From the NCBI RefSeq assembly GCF_009711265.1, contig NZ_WMII01000024.1, forward strand, positions 1 through 41,835: a DNA stretch of 41,835 nt, in the 5' to 3' direction. The notes beneath the pieces were generated by a model, which ran no database searches, had not been told where the DNA came from, and saw nothing but the letters and a program-made list of their open reading frames with translations. This document shows, piece after piece, positions 8,171 to 17,260 of the stretch. Origin of the DNA: Paracoccus shanxieyensis (lineage in GTDB: Bacteria > Pseudomonadota > Alphaproteobacteria > Rhodobacterales > Rhodobacteraceae). The position numbers and the translations under genes are program-made. How positions within the stretch are numbered: position 1 is the first letter of the stretch; the number at the start of each line of letters is the position of its first letter.

Positions 8171-9049
8171 CTAATCGTCATGCCCTCGGCTGCGGCTCTG
8201 CCGCCAGCGCCCATTGCCCGCCACCAGCAGGACCGAGGCAAAGATCACCGCGCCGCCGATCCATGTGCTGGCCAGCGCGATTTCGCCAAAGAACAGATAG
8301 GCCAGAATGGCCACGACCGGCAGGCGCAGGAAATCCAGCGGCGCAAGGAATGAGGCATCGGCCATGGCGAATGCCCGCGTGATCAGCGTCATGTTCACGG
8401 CCCCCAGCACGCCTTGCAGCGCCAGCAGCGCGATCTGATCCGGCGTCGGCGTGACCCAGACCGGCAGCGCCGCCAAAAGGCCCAGCGGCACCATGCTGAG
8501 CAGGTTCCACGCCACCAGCCTGTCCGTCGTGTCGCGCTGCGCCATGCGTCGCAGGATCAACTGGATGGCCGCCGTCAGGACCGCCCCGGCCAAGGCAAAC
8601 AGCAGCCACGGATCAAACCCGCTGGCGCCCGGCCGGATGATGATGGCGATGCCCGCGAAGCCCACCAGAACCGCCAGCACCCTGCCCGCCAGAACCGGCT
8701 CGCGCAGAAAGATCCACGCGCCCAGCGTCAGAAAGATCGGCATGGTGAAATTCAACGCCGTCGCATCGGCCAGCGGCGCATGGGCATAGGCCACGAACAG
8801 CGCCACAAGCGAGGCAAGCTTCAGCCCCGCGCGCAGCACATGCATCCCGCGATAGGGCGAGGCGCGCAGATCGACCCGCAGAACCATCCATGGCAGCACG
8901 GCGATCAGCCCGAACACCGCGCGGAAAAACCCGATCATCAGCGGATGCACCTGCCCCGCCAGACTGCGCACGATGACCGCATCCAGCCCCGCAAGCACGG
9001 TTGCAACAGCCATCAGCAGGACGGCCAGCCCCTTTTTGTCTGCGGACAT
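8171..9049 (-). CDS. EamA/DMT-family transporter
   Basis: The 292-residue protein is almost entirely hydrophobic, with about ten predicted helices arranged as two EamA repeats (roughly residues 8-140 and 150-285). Features such as PLADATALNFTMPIFLTLGAWIFLREPV are typical of drug/metabolite exporters of the RhaT/YdcZ/RarD superfamily. GGGAGGGG precedes the ATG at 9049. It lies 128 bp downstream of a TetR-type gene on the same strand, which probably regulates it. The substrate is unknown; small metabolites or amino acids are usual for this family. Confidence 0.88.
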   Translation of the reverse strand: MSADKKGLAVLLMAVATVLAGLDAVIVRSLAGQVHPLMIGFFRAVFGLIAVLPWMVLRVDLRASPYRGMHVLRAGLKLASLVALFVAYAHAPLADATALNFTMPIFLTLGAWIFLREPVLAGRVLAVLVGFAGIAIIIRPGASGFDPWLLFALAGAVLTAAIQLILRRMAQRDTTDRLVAWNLLSMVPLGLLAALPVWVTPTPDQIALLALQGVLGAVNMTLITRAFAMADASFLAPLDFLRLPVVAILAYLFFGEIALASTWIGGAVIFASVLLVAGNGRWRQSRSRGHDD

Positions 9050-9177
9050 GTCGGCCCCTCCCTCGGCATGTCGTCACCGGGGGTTATGTGCGCTCAGCGG
9101 CAAAAGATCCACAACTGAAATACAAGAACATCAGGCTGGCGATGTCTGCGGGCCAACATACGGTGGCGTGGCGCAGG

Positions 9178-9792
9178 TCAATCCGGCTGCGGCATACTGG
9201 CGATGAATTGCGTGGCCAGCGCATCGCAGAACATCCTGGCGCAGATGCCCGCCAGATCCTCGGAGGCGGCGTCCTGTTCCGGGATCTGCCCCATCTGATC
9301 CAGCAGCCCGATCACCAGCCGCGCCTGATGGGTCGCGGGAATATCGGTGCGCAGGATGCCGGACCGCTGTTCCTGCATCATGTTCGACACGATCCAGCCC
9401 AGAAATTGCTGGCGTGTCACCTGAGATGCGGGAACCTGATAAAAGCCGATCTTGGTCAGATCGCGGTCGCGGCCCAGCAGGTTCAGCGCAAGTTCAAAAC
9501 TGGCCCGGACCTTGCCATACAGCGCCTCGGGGGCGGTGTCGGGCATCAGCAGGCATTGCTGCGTCGCCTCGCGCAGCGCGGTGCGGAACTCCCGGACCAG
9601 CGCCTCATAGGCGGCTTCCTTGCTGGCGAAATAGATATAGAAGGCGGGCTGGCTGACCCCTGCCTCGGCCACGATGTCGCTGACCTTGGTGTCGTGAAAG
9701 CCCTTGAGCGCGAAAACCCGGATCGAGGCGCGGCGAAGCCGTTCCTTGGTTGCCTGCCCGCGCGGTCCGCACTGGGATGTCGCCTGTTCCAT
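9178..9792 (-). CDS. TetR/AcrR-family transcriptional regulator
   Basis: With the ATG at 9792 the protein has 204 residues. The TetR helix-turn-helix covers about residues 14-60 (RRASIRVFALKGFHDTKVSD, then AGVSQPAFYIYFASKEAAYE). The C-terminal ligand domain is not specific enough to name an inducer. An in-frame ATG at 9840 would add 16 residues but has no ribosome-binding site, whereas GAAGG lies just upstream of 9792. It is encoded just ahead of the EamA transporter on the same strand and probably controls it. It may be read through from the fucose operon 74 bp upstream, though that is less certain. Confidence 0.87.
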   Translation of the reverse strand: MEQATSQCGPRGQATKERLRRASIRVFALKGFHDTKVSDIVAEAGVSQPAFYIYFASKEAAYEALVREFRTALREATQQCLLMPDTAPEALYGKVRASFELALNLLGRDRDLTKIGFYQVPASQVTRQQFLGWIVSNMMQEQRSGILRTDIPATHQARLVIGLLDQMGQIPEQDAASEDLAGICARMFCDALATQFIASMPQPD

Positions 9793-9865
9793 GACGCCTT
9801 CGCAACTGGTCACCGCTGGCATTAGAGGCTTGCCCGCCATCTGGCAAGCTTGGGCTGCTGCGATG

Positions 9866-10735
9866 TCAGGTGTCGCGCGAAAACTGCAACTCCATCAGGA
9901 ATTCTGCCGTTTCTCCGGGCGGCAGGATCGCGTGATGGTTGCGCTGTTCGATCGCCGGTCCCTGATCGGGAAAGGGCGCCATGCCGCGCCATGGCTCAAG
10001 ACACAGGTATCCCGCACCGGGTTTCTGCCACAGCGCGAATTGCGGCAGGTTGCGGCTGCGCATCCGGACATGCGTGGTCGCGCTGCCAAAGCGGACCGCA
10101 TCGCCCGCGCCTTCGGGAAAGACCATCGCGCCGTCCTGAAACAGCGCCTGATCCAGCACCAGCGCGCCCTTGTCGAAGGGAGTTGGGTAGGGCGTGGGCG
10201 CGATCAGCCCATCCGCATTGGGGCGCATCATGACGGGCGCCCCGCCGTTCTCCAGTTCGACCCCATGCGGCTGGCCCGCCATACCCGGCAAAGGCCAGAC
10301 AAAGGCCGGATGAAAGCCGAACTGAAAGGGCATCGGCGCGCTGTCCAGATTGCTGACGGCCGCGCGGCAGATCAGCGTCCGGTCCTGCACGCGATAGCCG
10401 ATGCGCAACTGGAAATCGAAGGGATAGGCCGCATGGGTGGCCTCATCCGCCTCAAGCAGAAGTTCGGCCATATCGCCGCCGATCTGCTCCAGCCGGAAAT
10501 GGCTGTGCCGCGCAAACCCGTGCGAGCCCATGGGAAAGGACCGCCCGCCGATGGTCACGGCGTCATCCGGACTGCGGCCGATCACGGGAAACAGCAACGG
10601 AGACCGCCCGGCCCACCAGCGCGCATCCCCTTGCCACAGCCATTCGGCCCCGTCGGCGCGGGTGCGGATGGATTGCAGCTCGGCCCCCAGCCCGGCGATT
10701 TCGACCCGCAGGGCGTCGTTCTGGATTACCGTCAT
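9866..10735 (-). CDS. Aldose 1-epimerase family protein (probable sugar mutarotase)
   Basis: The 289-residue protein has the galactose-mutarotase fold. Visible active-site motifs are MGSHGFAR (His near 72), FGFHPAFVWPLPG (His near 147) and CLEPWRGM (likely catalytic Glu). It resembles the YeaD/LacX branch. It converts alpha and beta anomers of a free sugar; at the end of an L-fucose oxidation operon, the likely role is to supply the pyranose anomer used by the fucose dehydrogenase. AAGGGGA precedes the ATG at 10735. It lies 39 bp downstream of the SDR gene. Confidence 0.85.
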   Translation of the reverse strand: MTVIQNDALRVEIAGLGAELQSIRTRADGAEWLWQGDARWWAGRSPLLFPVIGRSPDDAVTIGGRSFPMGSHGFARHSHFRLEQIGGDMAELLLEADEATHAAYPFDFQLRIGYRVQDRTLICRAAVSNLDSAPMPFQFGFHPAFVWPLPGMAGQPHGVELENGGAPVMMRPNADGLIAPTPYPTPFDKGALVLDQALFQDGAMVFPEGAGDAVRFGSATTHVRMRSRNLPQFALWQKPGAGYLCLEPWRGMAPFPDQGPAIEQRNHHAILPPGETAEFLMELQFSRDT

Positions 10736-10774
10736 GCAGTCCCCTTCTGCGCAGGCCGCTGAGCCTTCATCGCC

Positions 10775-11536
10775 TTAGTTCAGGCGGCGGTCCAGATGCA
10801 GATAGCCTCCGTCGACATGCAGCCACTGCCCTGTGATATGACTGGCACGGTCCGACAGCAGAAAGGCGCAGGTATCGGCGATTTCGCGGGCAGTCGTCAT
10901 GCGCTTGCCCAAGGGGATGCGGGCGGTGATGGCCTCCAGCTCGGCCTGCGGGTCGGGCATGCTGTCCAGCCAGCGGCGATACAGCGGCGTCATCACCTCG
11001 GCCACGACGATGGCATTGACGCGGACCTGATCGGGCAGAAACTCGACCGCCCATTCGCGCGTCAGCCCCAGCTGCGCCGCCTTGGCCGCGACATAGGCCG
11101 ATGTGCCGCCCTGCCCGGTCAGCGCGGTCTTGGAACTGATATTCACCACCGCACCCCGCTGCGCGCGCAGATCATCCGCGACCGCGCGCAGCATGGTGAA
11201 GTAATGCACAAGGTTCTGGTCCAGACTTTTGCGGAACGCGTCGGGCGTGCGGTCCAGCCCCACGCCGTCATTCGCGCCCGCATTGTTCACAAGCCCATGG
11301 ATCGGGCCGTGGCGTTCGCGGGCCTGCGCGACCGCAACCGCGCAGGCGGCATCGTCGGAAAGCTCGGCCCGGATGAAATCCGCGCCCGTGCGCGCCAGCC
11401 AGTCCGCATCCGGCGCGCTGCGCGAGATGATGACGGGGCGCGCGCCTTCCTCGGCCAGCACTTCGGTGATGCCCGCCCCGATCCCCGAGCCGCCGCCGGT
11501 CACGATCACCACCCGGCCTTGCAGGTGCAGATCCAT
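10775..11536 (-). CDS. SDR-family L-fucose dehydrogenase
   Basis: The 253-residue classical SDR has the NAD(P)-binding TGGGSGIG at 13-20, NNAG at 84-87, the catalytic serine in ISSK (Ser134/135) and Tyr148-x3-Lys152. The whole pattern, including AEVMTPLYRRW and the C-terminal VDGGYLHLDR, matches what I recall of the Burkholderia L-fucose dehydrogenase, which oxidises L-fucose (also L-galactose and D-arabinose) to the lactone. The ATG at 11536 overlaps the TGA of the fuconate dehydratase gene (TGATG), which implies translational coupling; a GTG one codon upstream is an alternative. A 2-keto-3-deoxyfuconate 4-dehydrogenase is the main other reading. Confidence 0.82.
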   Translation of the reverse strand: MDLHLQGRVVIVTGGGSGIGAGITEVLAEEGARPVIISRSAPDADWLARTGADFIRAELSDDAACAVAVAQARERHGPIHGLVNNAGANDGVGLDRTPDAFRKSLDQNLVHYFTMLRAVADDLRAQRGAVVNISSKTALTGQGGTSAYVAAKAAQLGLTREWAVEFLPDQVRVNAIVVAEVMTPLYRRWLDSMPDPQAELEAITARIPLGKRMTTAREIADTCAFLLSDRASHITGQWLHVDGGYLHLDRRLN

Positions 11537-12813
11537 CACGCCCCCCGGAAGCGATAGGTTTCAAGGCTGGCCTCGTGCATCTGGATCGAAAATCCCGGCG
11601 CCTCGGGCGGCATATAGGCGGCGTCGCGGATGATGCAGGGATCCAGAAAATGTTCGTGCAGATGGTCCACGAATTCGATCACCCGGCCTTCGCGCGTGCC
11701 CGCGATGCACAGATAGTCGATCATCGACATGTGCTGGACATATTCGCACAAGCCCACCCCCCCGGCATGAGGGCAGACCTTCAGCCCGTGCTTTGCCGCC
11801 ATCAGCATCACGGCCAGCACCTCGTTCAGACCGCCCAGACGGCAGGCGTCGATCTGCACCACGTCGATCGCGCCTTCCATGATGAACTGCTTGAACATGA
11901 TGCGGTTCTGGCACATCTCGCCGGTGGCGACCTGAACCGGCGCCACGCCCGCGCGGATCTTGCGATGGCCCGCGATGTCGTCGGGGCTGGTCGGTTCCTC
12001 GATGAACCACGGCTGGGCAAAGGCCAGCTTGCCCACCCAGTCGATGGCCTGATCCACCTCCCAGACCTGATTGGCGTCGATCATCAGGTTCACGTCCGGG
12101 CCGATTTCATCGCGGGCGATGGTCAGGCGGCGAATGTCGTCCTCTAGATCGCGGCCGACCTTCATCTTGATGTGGCGAAAACCGGCATCGACCGCCTCGC
12201 GGCACAGGCGGCGCAGCTTGGCGTCGTCATAGCCCAGCCAGCCCGCGCTGGTGGTATAGCAGGGATAACCCTCGGCCAGCAGGGTCTTGATGCGGGCGGG
12301 TTTCCCGGCGGCCTGCGCGGTCAGGAATTCCAGCGCCCATTCCGGCGTGATGCAATCGGTGAGATAGCGAAAGTCGATGCAGCGCACCAGTTCGGCGGGC
12401 GACATGTCGGCGACCAGCTGCCAGACCGGCTTGCCTTCGGATTTCGCCCACAGATCCCAGACCGCATTGACCACAGCGCCCGTCGCCAGATGGATCGCGC
12501 CCTTGTCCGGGCCGATCCAGCGCAACTGGCTGTCGCTGGTCATATGCCGCCAGAAGCGGCCCATATCCTGCGCCACCCATCCCAGATCCAGACCCACGAC
12601 CAAAGGCCGCAGCGCCTCGATCGCGGCAATGCAGATCTCGTTGCCGCGTCCGATGGTAAAGGTCAGGCCGTGGCCCTGATGCGGCCCGTCCGTTTCCAGA
12701 ATGACATAGGCCGCCGAATAGTCCGGGTCCGGGTTCATCGCGTCCGAGCCGTCCAGCTGCGCACTGGTCGGAAAGCGCACATCCACCGTGCGCAGGCCTG
12801 TGATACGGGTCAT
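11536..12813 (-). CDS. fucD: L-fuconate dehydratase (enolase superfamily)
   Basis: The 425-residue enolase-superfamily protein dehydrates L-fuconate to 2-keto-3-deoxy-L-fuconate. Active-site residues are Lys216 and Lys218 (KMK), metal ligands Asp246 (MIDANQ), Glu272 (FIEEP) and Glu299 (TGEM), and His349 (CPHAGG). Each is exactly two less than in Xanthomonas FucD (K218, K220, D248, E274, E301, H351), which also supports the ATG at 12813. That start follows AAAGGCAGGGG. An ATG at 12861 overlapping the upstream stop would add 16 residues with no family counterpart. The gene sits between the binding-protein and fucose dehydrogenase genes and overlaps the latter. Confidence 0.93.
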   Translation of the reverse strand: MTRITGLRTVDVRFPTSAQLDGSDAMNPDPDYSAAYVILETDGPHQGHGLTFTIGRGNEICIAAIEALRPLVVGLDLGWVAQDMGRFWRHMTSDSQLRWIGPDKGAIHLATGAVVNAVWDLWAKSEGKPVWQLVADMSPAELVRCIDFRYLTDCITPEWALEFLTAQAAGKPARIKTLLAEGYPCYTTSAGWLGYDDAKLRRLCREAVDAGFRHIKMKVGRDLEDDIRRLTIARDEIGPDVNLMIDANQVWEVDQAIDWVGKLAFAQPWFIEEPTSPDDIAGHRKIRAGVAPVQVATGEMCQNRIMFKQFIMEGAIDVVQIDACRLGGLNEVLAVMLMAAKHGLKVCPHAGGVGLCEYVQHMSMIDYLCIAGTREGRVIEFVDHLHEHFLDPCIIRDAAYMPPEAPGFSIQMHEASLETYRFRGA

Positions 12814-12831
12814 GCCCCTGCCTTTCGTATT

Positions 12832-12851
12832 GGGGGGCGCAAAGGCCCCCC
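12832..12851 (-). terminator. Intra-operon hairpin after the binding-protein gene
   Basis: A seven-base-pair GC stem (GGGGGGC with GCCCCCC) and a six-base loop lie between the binding-protein stop and the fucD start. There is no U-tract, so full termination is unlikely. Such hairpins often protect the upstream mRNA and let the binding protein be made in excess. Confidence 0.5.
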
Positions 12852-12860
12852 GGTCAGTCA

Positions 12861-13808
12861 TCAATCGTAAAGAACGGCGGCGATTTCGGGGGCGTCGATG
12901 TTCGACTTGTCATACCAGAAAAAGCCGGTGTCGATGTCCTTGGGCACGGTTTCGCCCTTGGCCACGGCGACGGCCGCCTTGACGGTTTCATAGCCGATGC
13001 CCACCGGGTTCTGCGTGATCGCCCCGGCCATGGCGCCCGAACGGATCGCGTCCTTCTGCGCCTTGCCGCTGTCGAAGCCGATGACCACGACCTTCGAGTT
13101 CATCTCGCGCGCGCCGTTCAGGACGCCGATGGCCGCGCCTTCATTGGTGCCGAAAATGCCCTTGATGTCGGGATTGGCGGCCAGAATGGCCTTGGTGATC
13201 TCGGTCGATTTCAGGTGGTCGCCATCGCCGTATTCGATGGTGACGATCTGCACATCGGGGTGCTTTTCCTTCATCTGATTGACGAAGCCGTCGCGCCGGT
13301 CGATCCCCGTGGCCGAGGTCTGGCTGTGGCCCACGACCGCCACATGACCCGCGCCGCCGATCAGTTCGGCCATCTTGTCCGCCGCCATCGCCGAAGCCGC
13401 CACGTTGTCGGTGCTGGCCGTGGCCACCGGAATGTCGCTGTCGACGCCACTGTCGAAGGCGATGATCGGAATGCCCGCCGCCTGCGCCTGTTTCAGTTGC
13501 GGGATCACCGCCTGACTGTCCAGCGCGGCCAGCGCGATGGCACTGGGCTTCTTGGCCAGCGCCGCCGCCAGCATGTCCATCTGCTTGTCGACCTGCGTTT
13601 CGTTATCCGGCCCCTCGAACGTCACATCGACGCCCAGATCGGCCCCGGCCTTGTCGGCGCCCTGTTTGACCGCCTGCCAGAACTGGTGCTGAAACCCTTT
13701 CGAGATCAGCGCGACCGACATGCGGTCCTGCGCCATGGCCCCGGTCGTGCCGACCGTCAGCGCCAGCGCGGCAGCCGCGCCGATCAACATTCCCCGTCTT
13801 GAAAACAT
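12861..13808 (-). CDS. CUT2-type ABC transporter sugar-binding protein (probable L-fucose)
   Basis: The 315-residue periplasmic protein belongs to the ribose/galactose-type binding proteins (peripla_BP_4 fold). It begins with a signal peptide ending AMA at about residue 26. Its N-region SRRGML is close to a twin-arginine motif, so Tat export is possible. The mature part has the family's SVALISKGFQHQFWQAVKQG opening, hinge-region GIPIIAFDSGVDSD and FGTNEGAAIGV. It is encoded 21 bp after the permease gene. The sugar is inferred from the flanking fucose dehydrogenase, lactonase and fuconate dehydratase; D-arabinose or L-galactose are possible. Confidence 0.88.
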   Translation of the reverse strand: MFSRRGMLIGAAAALALTVGTTGAMAQDRMSVALISKGFQHQFWQAVKQGADKAGADLGVDVTFEGPDNETQVDKQMDMLAAALAKKPSAIALAALDSQAVIPQLKQAQAAGIPIIAFDSGVDSDIPVATASTDNVAASAMAADKMAELIGGAGHVAVVGHSQTSATGIDRRDGFVNQMKEKHPDVQIVTIEYGDGDHLKSTEITKAILAANPDIKGIFGTNEGAAIGVLNGAREMNSKVVVIGFDSGKAQKDAIRSGAMAGAITQNPVGIGYETVKAAVAVAKGETVPKDIDTGFFWYDKSNIDAPEIAAVLYD

Positions 13809-13829
13809 CTTCCCCTCCCAAGGTTGAAA

Positions 13830-14807
13830 CTAGACAGCGGCGCGACGGCGCAGCTGGTCGGCATAGACGGCGACGATGATGATCGCGCCGGTAACGACGG
13901 TCTGCCATTCCGGCGCGACCGACATGACGCGCAGGCCGTTGGTCAGGACCGACATGATCAGCGCGCCGATCAGCGTGCCAAGGATCGTGCCCCGCCCCCC
14001 GGCCAGCGAGGTGCCCCCGATGACCACGGCGGCAATCGCCTCAAGCTCATATCCCAGCCCCAGCGCGGGCTGGGCCGAGTTCAGGCGGCTGGAGATCAGG
14101 ATGCCGCCAATCCCCACGATGCCGCCGGCCAGCGCATAGATCGCCATCTTCCAGCGGTCGGTATTGACGCCCGACAGCCGCACGGCTTCCTCGTTCGATC
14201 CCAGCGCGAAGGTGTAGCGGCCCAGCACGGTGCGCCCCAGCACCCATGCGATCACGGCGGCGACGATGAACAGGATCAGCACGCCATTGGGCAGCGGAAA
14301 CTGCGGAATGACCGACCCGATCAGCGAGCCCTGAGAGATGGTCGTGTAACCCTCGGTATCGTTGAAATAGATGGGCTTCGTGCCGGTGACGATCAGCGAC
14401 AGGCCCTTCAGGATCAGCATCATGCCCAGCGTGGCGATGAAGGGCGGGATCTTGGCCTTGGCCACCAGCGTCCCCGAGATCAGCCCGCACAGCGCCCCGG
14501 TCGCGATGCCCGCAGCCACCCCCAGCGGCAAAGGCATGCCCCCCCATGTCAGCACCACCCCCGCCATGACGGCGCAGAAGGTCATCAGCGTGCCGATGGA
14601 CAGGTCGATCCCGCCGGTGATGATGACCAGCGTCACCCCCACGGCCAGAACGCCGTTGACCGAGGTGGCCTGCAGGATCGACATGATATTGTCGATCCGG
14701 AAAAAGGCGGGGCTTGCCAGCGAAAAGCCCACGACCAGCACGATCAGGCTGGCAAAGGCCAGAAGCTTTTGTTGCGCGGCGCCCCGGCGGGCCTGTTTCT
14801 CGCTCAT
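13830..14807 (-). CDS. CUT2-type ABC transporter permease
   Basis: The 325-residue RbsC-like inner-membrane permease has about eight to ten helices. Typical motifs are GVTLVIITGGIDLSIGT and the later AVVIGGTSLAGGRGTILGTLIGALI. It is the only permease in the operon, so it probably works as a homodimer, as RbsC does. The gene lies between the ATPase gene (12 bp upstream) and the binding-protein gene (21 bp downstream), the standard order for these systems. Confidence 0.92.
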   Translation of the reverse strand: MSEKQARRGAAQQKLLAFASLIVLVVGFSLASPAFFRIDNIMSILQATSVNGVLAVGVTLVIITGGIDLSIGTLMTFCAVMAGVVLTWGGMPLPLGVAAGIATGALCGLISGTLVAKAKIPPFIATLGMMLILKGLSLIVTGTKPIYFNDTEGYTTISQGSLIGSVIPQFPLPNGVLILFIVAAVIAWVLGRTVLGRYTFALGSNEEAVRLSGVNTDRWKMAIYALAGGIVGIGGILISSRLNSAQPALGLGYELEAIAAVVIGGTSLAGGRGTILGTLIGALIMSVLTNGLRVMSVAPEWQTVVTGAIIIVAVYADQLRRRAAV

Positions 14808-14819
14808 CCCTCGGGTTCC

Positions 14820-16325
14820 TTATTCCGCCGCCAGCGTCTCGCGCCGGGTGGCCAGTTCCATGATGTCTTCCTGCGACGCGCCGCCGGGCAGGATGCCGGT
14901 CAGGCGGCCTTCGCACATGACCGCGATGCGGTGCGACAGGCGCAGCACCTCGGGCAGTTCGCTGCTGATGACGATGATCGCCTTGCCCGCGGCGGCCAAT
15001 TCCCCCAGCAGGCGATAGATCTCGGCCTTGGCGCCCACGTCGATGCCGCGCGTGGGTTCGTCAAAGATCAGGATGTCGCAATCGCGCAGCAGCCATTTCG
15101 CGATGACCACCTTTTGCTGGTTGCCGCCCGACAGAAGCCGCACCTCTTGCCGGTCGCCGGGCGTGCGGATCGACAGGGTGTCGATATAGTCGCGGGCGAT
15201 CCGGCCCAGACGGCTCTCGTCGATCCGGCCCATGCGGTCGGCATAGCGCGGCAGGCTGGCCATGGCGATATTGGCGCGCACATCCATGCCAAGCGCCAGA
15301 CCGTAATGCTTGCGATCCTCGGACAGATAGCCGATCCCCGCCTGCACCGCGTCCGCCGGGCTGCGGATGGTCACGGGCCGATCGTTGATGCGGATCTCGC
15401 CGCTGTCGGCAGGCTCGGCCCCGAAGATCGCGCGGGCCAGTTCGGTGCGCCCCGCGCCCATCAGCCCGGCAAAGCCCAGAATCTCGCCCTTTTTCAGCTG
15501 AAAGCTGATCTTGCGCAGCTCGGTGCCGCGCGTCAGGTCGCGCACCTCAAGCGCCGTCTGCGCCCCCGCCAGATCGGGGATGGTCGCGGCGGCCTCGGCC
15601 AGTTCGCGCCCCACCATCATCTGGATAATGCGCGAGATCGGCGTCTCGGCCGCTTCGACCGTGCCGACATAGGCCCCGTCGCGCATCACCGTCACCCGGT
15701 CCGAGATCTGCCGGATCTCATCCATCTTGTGGCTGATATAGATGATGCCGACACCTTCGTCGCGCAACTTGCGGATGATGGTGAACAGTTCGGCGATCTC
15801 GGCATCGTTCAGCGCCGCCGTGGGTTCGTCCATGATCAGCACCCGCGACCGATGGCTCAGCGCCTTGGCGATCTCGACCATCTGCTGGCGGGCGATGGTC
15901 AGCCCGCCCACCGGGGCGCGCGGGTCCATGCGGATGTTCATGGCGTGAAACAGCGCCGCCGTATCGGCATTCTGCCGCGCCTCGTCGATGCGGCCAAAGG
16001 ACAGGCGCGGCTCGCGGCCGATCCAGATGTTCTGCGCCACCGACAGATCCGGCATCAGCGCCAGTTCCTGATGGATGATACCGATCCCCAGCGCCTGCGC
16101 GGCGGCGGGGTTCGGCAATGTGGCCGCCGCGCCGTCGATCAGGATCTGGCCTTCATCGGGCTGATAGACGCCCGACAGGATCTTCATCAGCGTGGATTTT
16201 CCCGCGCCGTTTTCGCCCATCAAGGCGTGAACCTCGGCCCGGCGCAGGTCGAAATCCACCGATTTCAGAGCGTGGACGCCGGGAAATCGCTTCTGGATGC
16301 CCTGCATCCGCACCAGATCGGTCAT
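14820..16325 (-). CDS. CUT2-type ABC transporter ATPase (RbsA-like, two ABC domains)
   Basis: The 501-residue cytoplasmic ATPase has two ABC domains. The first has a full Walker A (GENGAGKST, near residue 38), signature-region LTIARQQMVEIAKAL and Walker B LIMDEPTAAL. The second has the degenerate GLMGAGRTEL typical of RbsA/XylG C-terminal halves, plus LSGGNQQKVVIAKWL and FDEPTRGIDVGAK. The start at 16325 overlaps the stop of the lactonase gene (ATGA); longer upstream readings are not supported. It powers the sugar transporter formed with the next two genes. Confidence 0.93.
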   Translation of the reverse strand: MTDLVRMQGIQKRFPGVHALKSVDFDLRRAEVHALMGENGAGKSTLMKILSGVYQPDEGQILIDGAAATLPNPAAAQALGIGIIHQELALMPDLSVAQNIWIGREPRLSFGRIDEARQNADTAALFHAMNIRMDPRAPVGGLTIARQQMVEIAKALSHRSRVLIMDEPTAALNDAEIAELFTIIRKLRDEGVGIIYISHKMDEIRQISDRVTVMRDGAYVGTVEAAETPISRIIQMMVGRELAEAAATIPDLAGAQTALEVRDLTRGTELRKISFQLKKGEILGFAGLMGAGRTELARAIFGAEPADSGEIRINDRPVTIRSPADAVQAGIGYLSEDRKHYGLALGMDVRANIAMASLPRYADRMGRIDESRLGRIARDYIDTLSIRTPGDRQEVRLLSGGNQQKVVIAKWLLRDCDILIFDEPTRGIDVGAKAEIYRLLGELAAAGKAIIVISSELPEVLRLSHRIAVMCEGRLTGILPGGASQEDIMELATRRETLAAE

Positions 16326-17131
16326 GGCGTCACCCCATAGAAACGCGCGGCATTGCCGCCCATGATCGCAGCGCGGTCGGCGGCAGACAGATCGCGCAGC
16401 AATTCGTCCGTCAGGTCGCGCCATTGCGCAAAACTGCCGGCAAGGTTCAGCACCGGCCAGTCGCTGCCCCAGATCAGACGCTGCGGGCCGAACCAGTCCA
16501 GAAGATGCGCCACCAGCGGGCGCAAGGCGGGCAGAGGGTCATGCAGATCGCCGGGCGCAAGTTCGGTCAGCAAACCCGACAGCTTGCAATGGATGCGCGG
16601 ATCGGCGGCCAGGGCGCGCATCCCCTGCGCCCATGCGCTGTGTTCGTCCGGCTGCGGCTTGGCGGCATGGTCGATGACGATGGCCAGATCCGGGTTCCGC
16701 GCCGCGAATTCCGCCAGCACGCCCAGATGACGGCGCGTGACCAAGGCATCGAAGGTCAGGCCAAGGCGCGGCAGTGCCGCCAGCGCCTCGGGCCGGGGCG
16801 CGGTCAGCAGCCAATTGGTATCGGCGATGTCCTGCAGCATGGGGCGGATGCCGCGAAAGCGCGGGTTTTCGGCGCGGCTTTCCAGATCGGTCACGGCATG
16901 GGCCGCCGTCAGATCGACCCAGCCCACGACACCGACCGGACCGGACAGCGACAAAAGAAAATCCGTCTCGGCCAGCGTGGGGGCGGCCTGAACGGCGATG
17001 ACCGGGCCATCTCCGGGATGATCCGAGGGGCCGAAATCGCGGCGGATGGCATCCAGACCGGGACCGGACAGCCAGCCGTAATCGCCACGGTCCAGCCGCC
17101 AGAAATGGCAATGCGCATCCAGAATCTGCAT
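16322..17131 (-). CDS. Amidohydrolase-2 family L-fuconolactonase
   Basis: The 269-residue TIM-barrel hydrolase starts MQILDAHCHFW; His7 and His9, His155 (VIDHAAKP) and Asp224 (WGSDWPV) are the metal and catalytic residues of COG3618 lactonases. It should open the L-fucono-lactone made by the fucose dehydrogenase to L-fuconate, the substrate of the dehydratase in the same operon. The ATG at 17131 was chosen because GGGAGG lies upstream; a start five codons earlier is weaker. It is the first gene of the fucose operon and overlaps the ATPase gene by four bases. L-rhamnonolactonase activity is a possible alternative. Confidence 0.86.
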   Translation of the reverse strand: MQILDAHCHFWRLDRGDYGWLSGPGLDAIRRDFGPSDHPGDGPVIAVQAAPTLAETDFLLSLSGPVGVVGWVDLTAAHAVTDLESRAENPRFRGIRPMLQDIADTNWLLTAPRPEALAALPRLGLTFDALVTRRHLGVLAEFAARNPDLAIVIDHAAKPQPDEHSAWAQGMRALAADPRIHCKLSGLLTELAPGDLHDPLPALRPLVAHLLDWFGPQRLIWGSDWPVLNLAGSFAQWRDLTDELLRDLSAADRAAIMGGNAARFYGVTP

Positions 17132-17201
17132 CGCCGCCCCTCCCAAAGCAACGCGCTCCGCCTGCGGGCGCCCCCTCCTTGGGACTATCGCTGCGGTTCT
17201 T

Positions 17202-17231
17202 ATATGAATATGCTATCCACATATGAACATG
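17202..17231. promoter_or_regulatory. Candidate IclR operator: direct repeat ATATGAAYATG
   Basis: ATATGAATATG (17202-17212) and ATATGAACATG (17221-17231) differ at one base and are spaced 19 bp start to start, close to two helical turns. They lie between the divergent lactonase operon and the IclR gene, in the only AT-rich part of that gap. This suits a regulator binding the same DNA face twice. Binding is inferred. Confidence 0.55.
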
Positions 17232-17260
17232 CCGCGCAAGCGTTTCTTTGGAGGGTTCCC

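Noticed and set aside
13824..16340. Open frame of 838 codons on the plus strand across the fucose ABC genes
   Set aside because: It is antisense to the permease and ATPase genes, is full of Arg, His, Gln and Asp in the pattern of a shadow frame in GC-rich DNA, and shows no family motif.
16118..17260. N-terminal extension of the IclR protein by an upstream open frame
   Set aside because: The extension is antisense to the lactonase gene; the ATG at 17261 has a proper ribosome-binding site and matches the normal IclR length.
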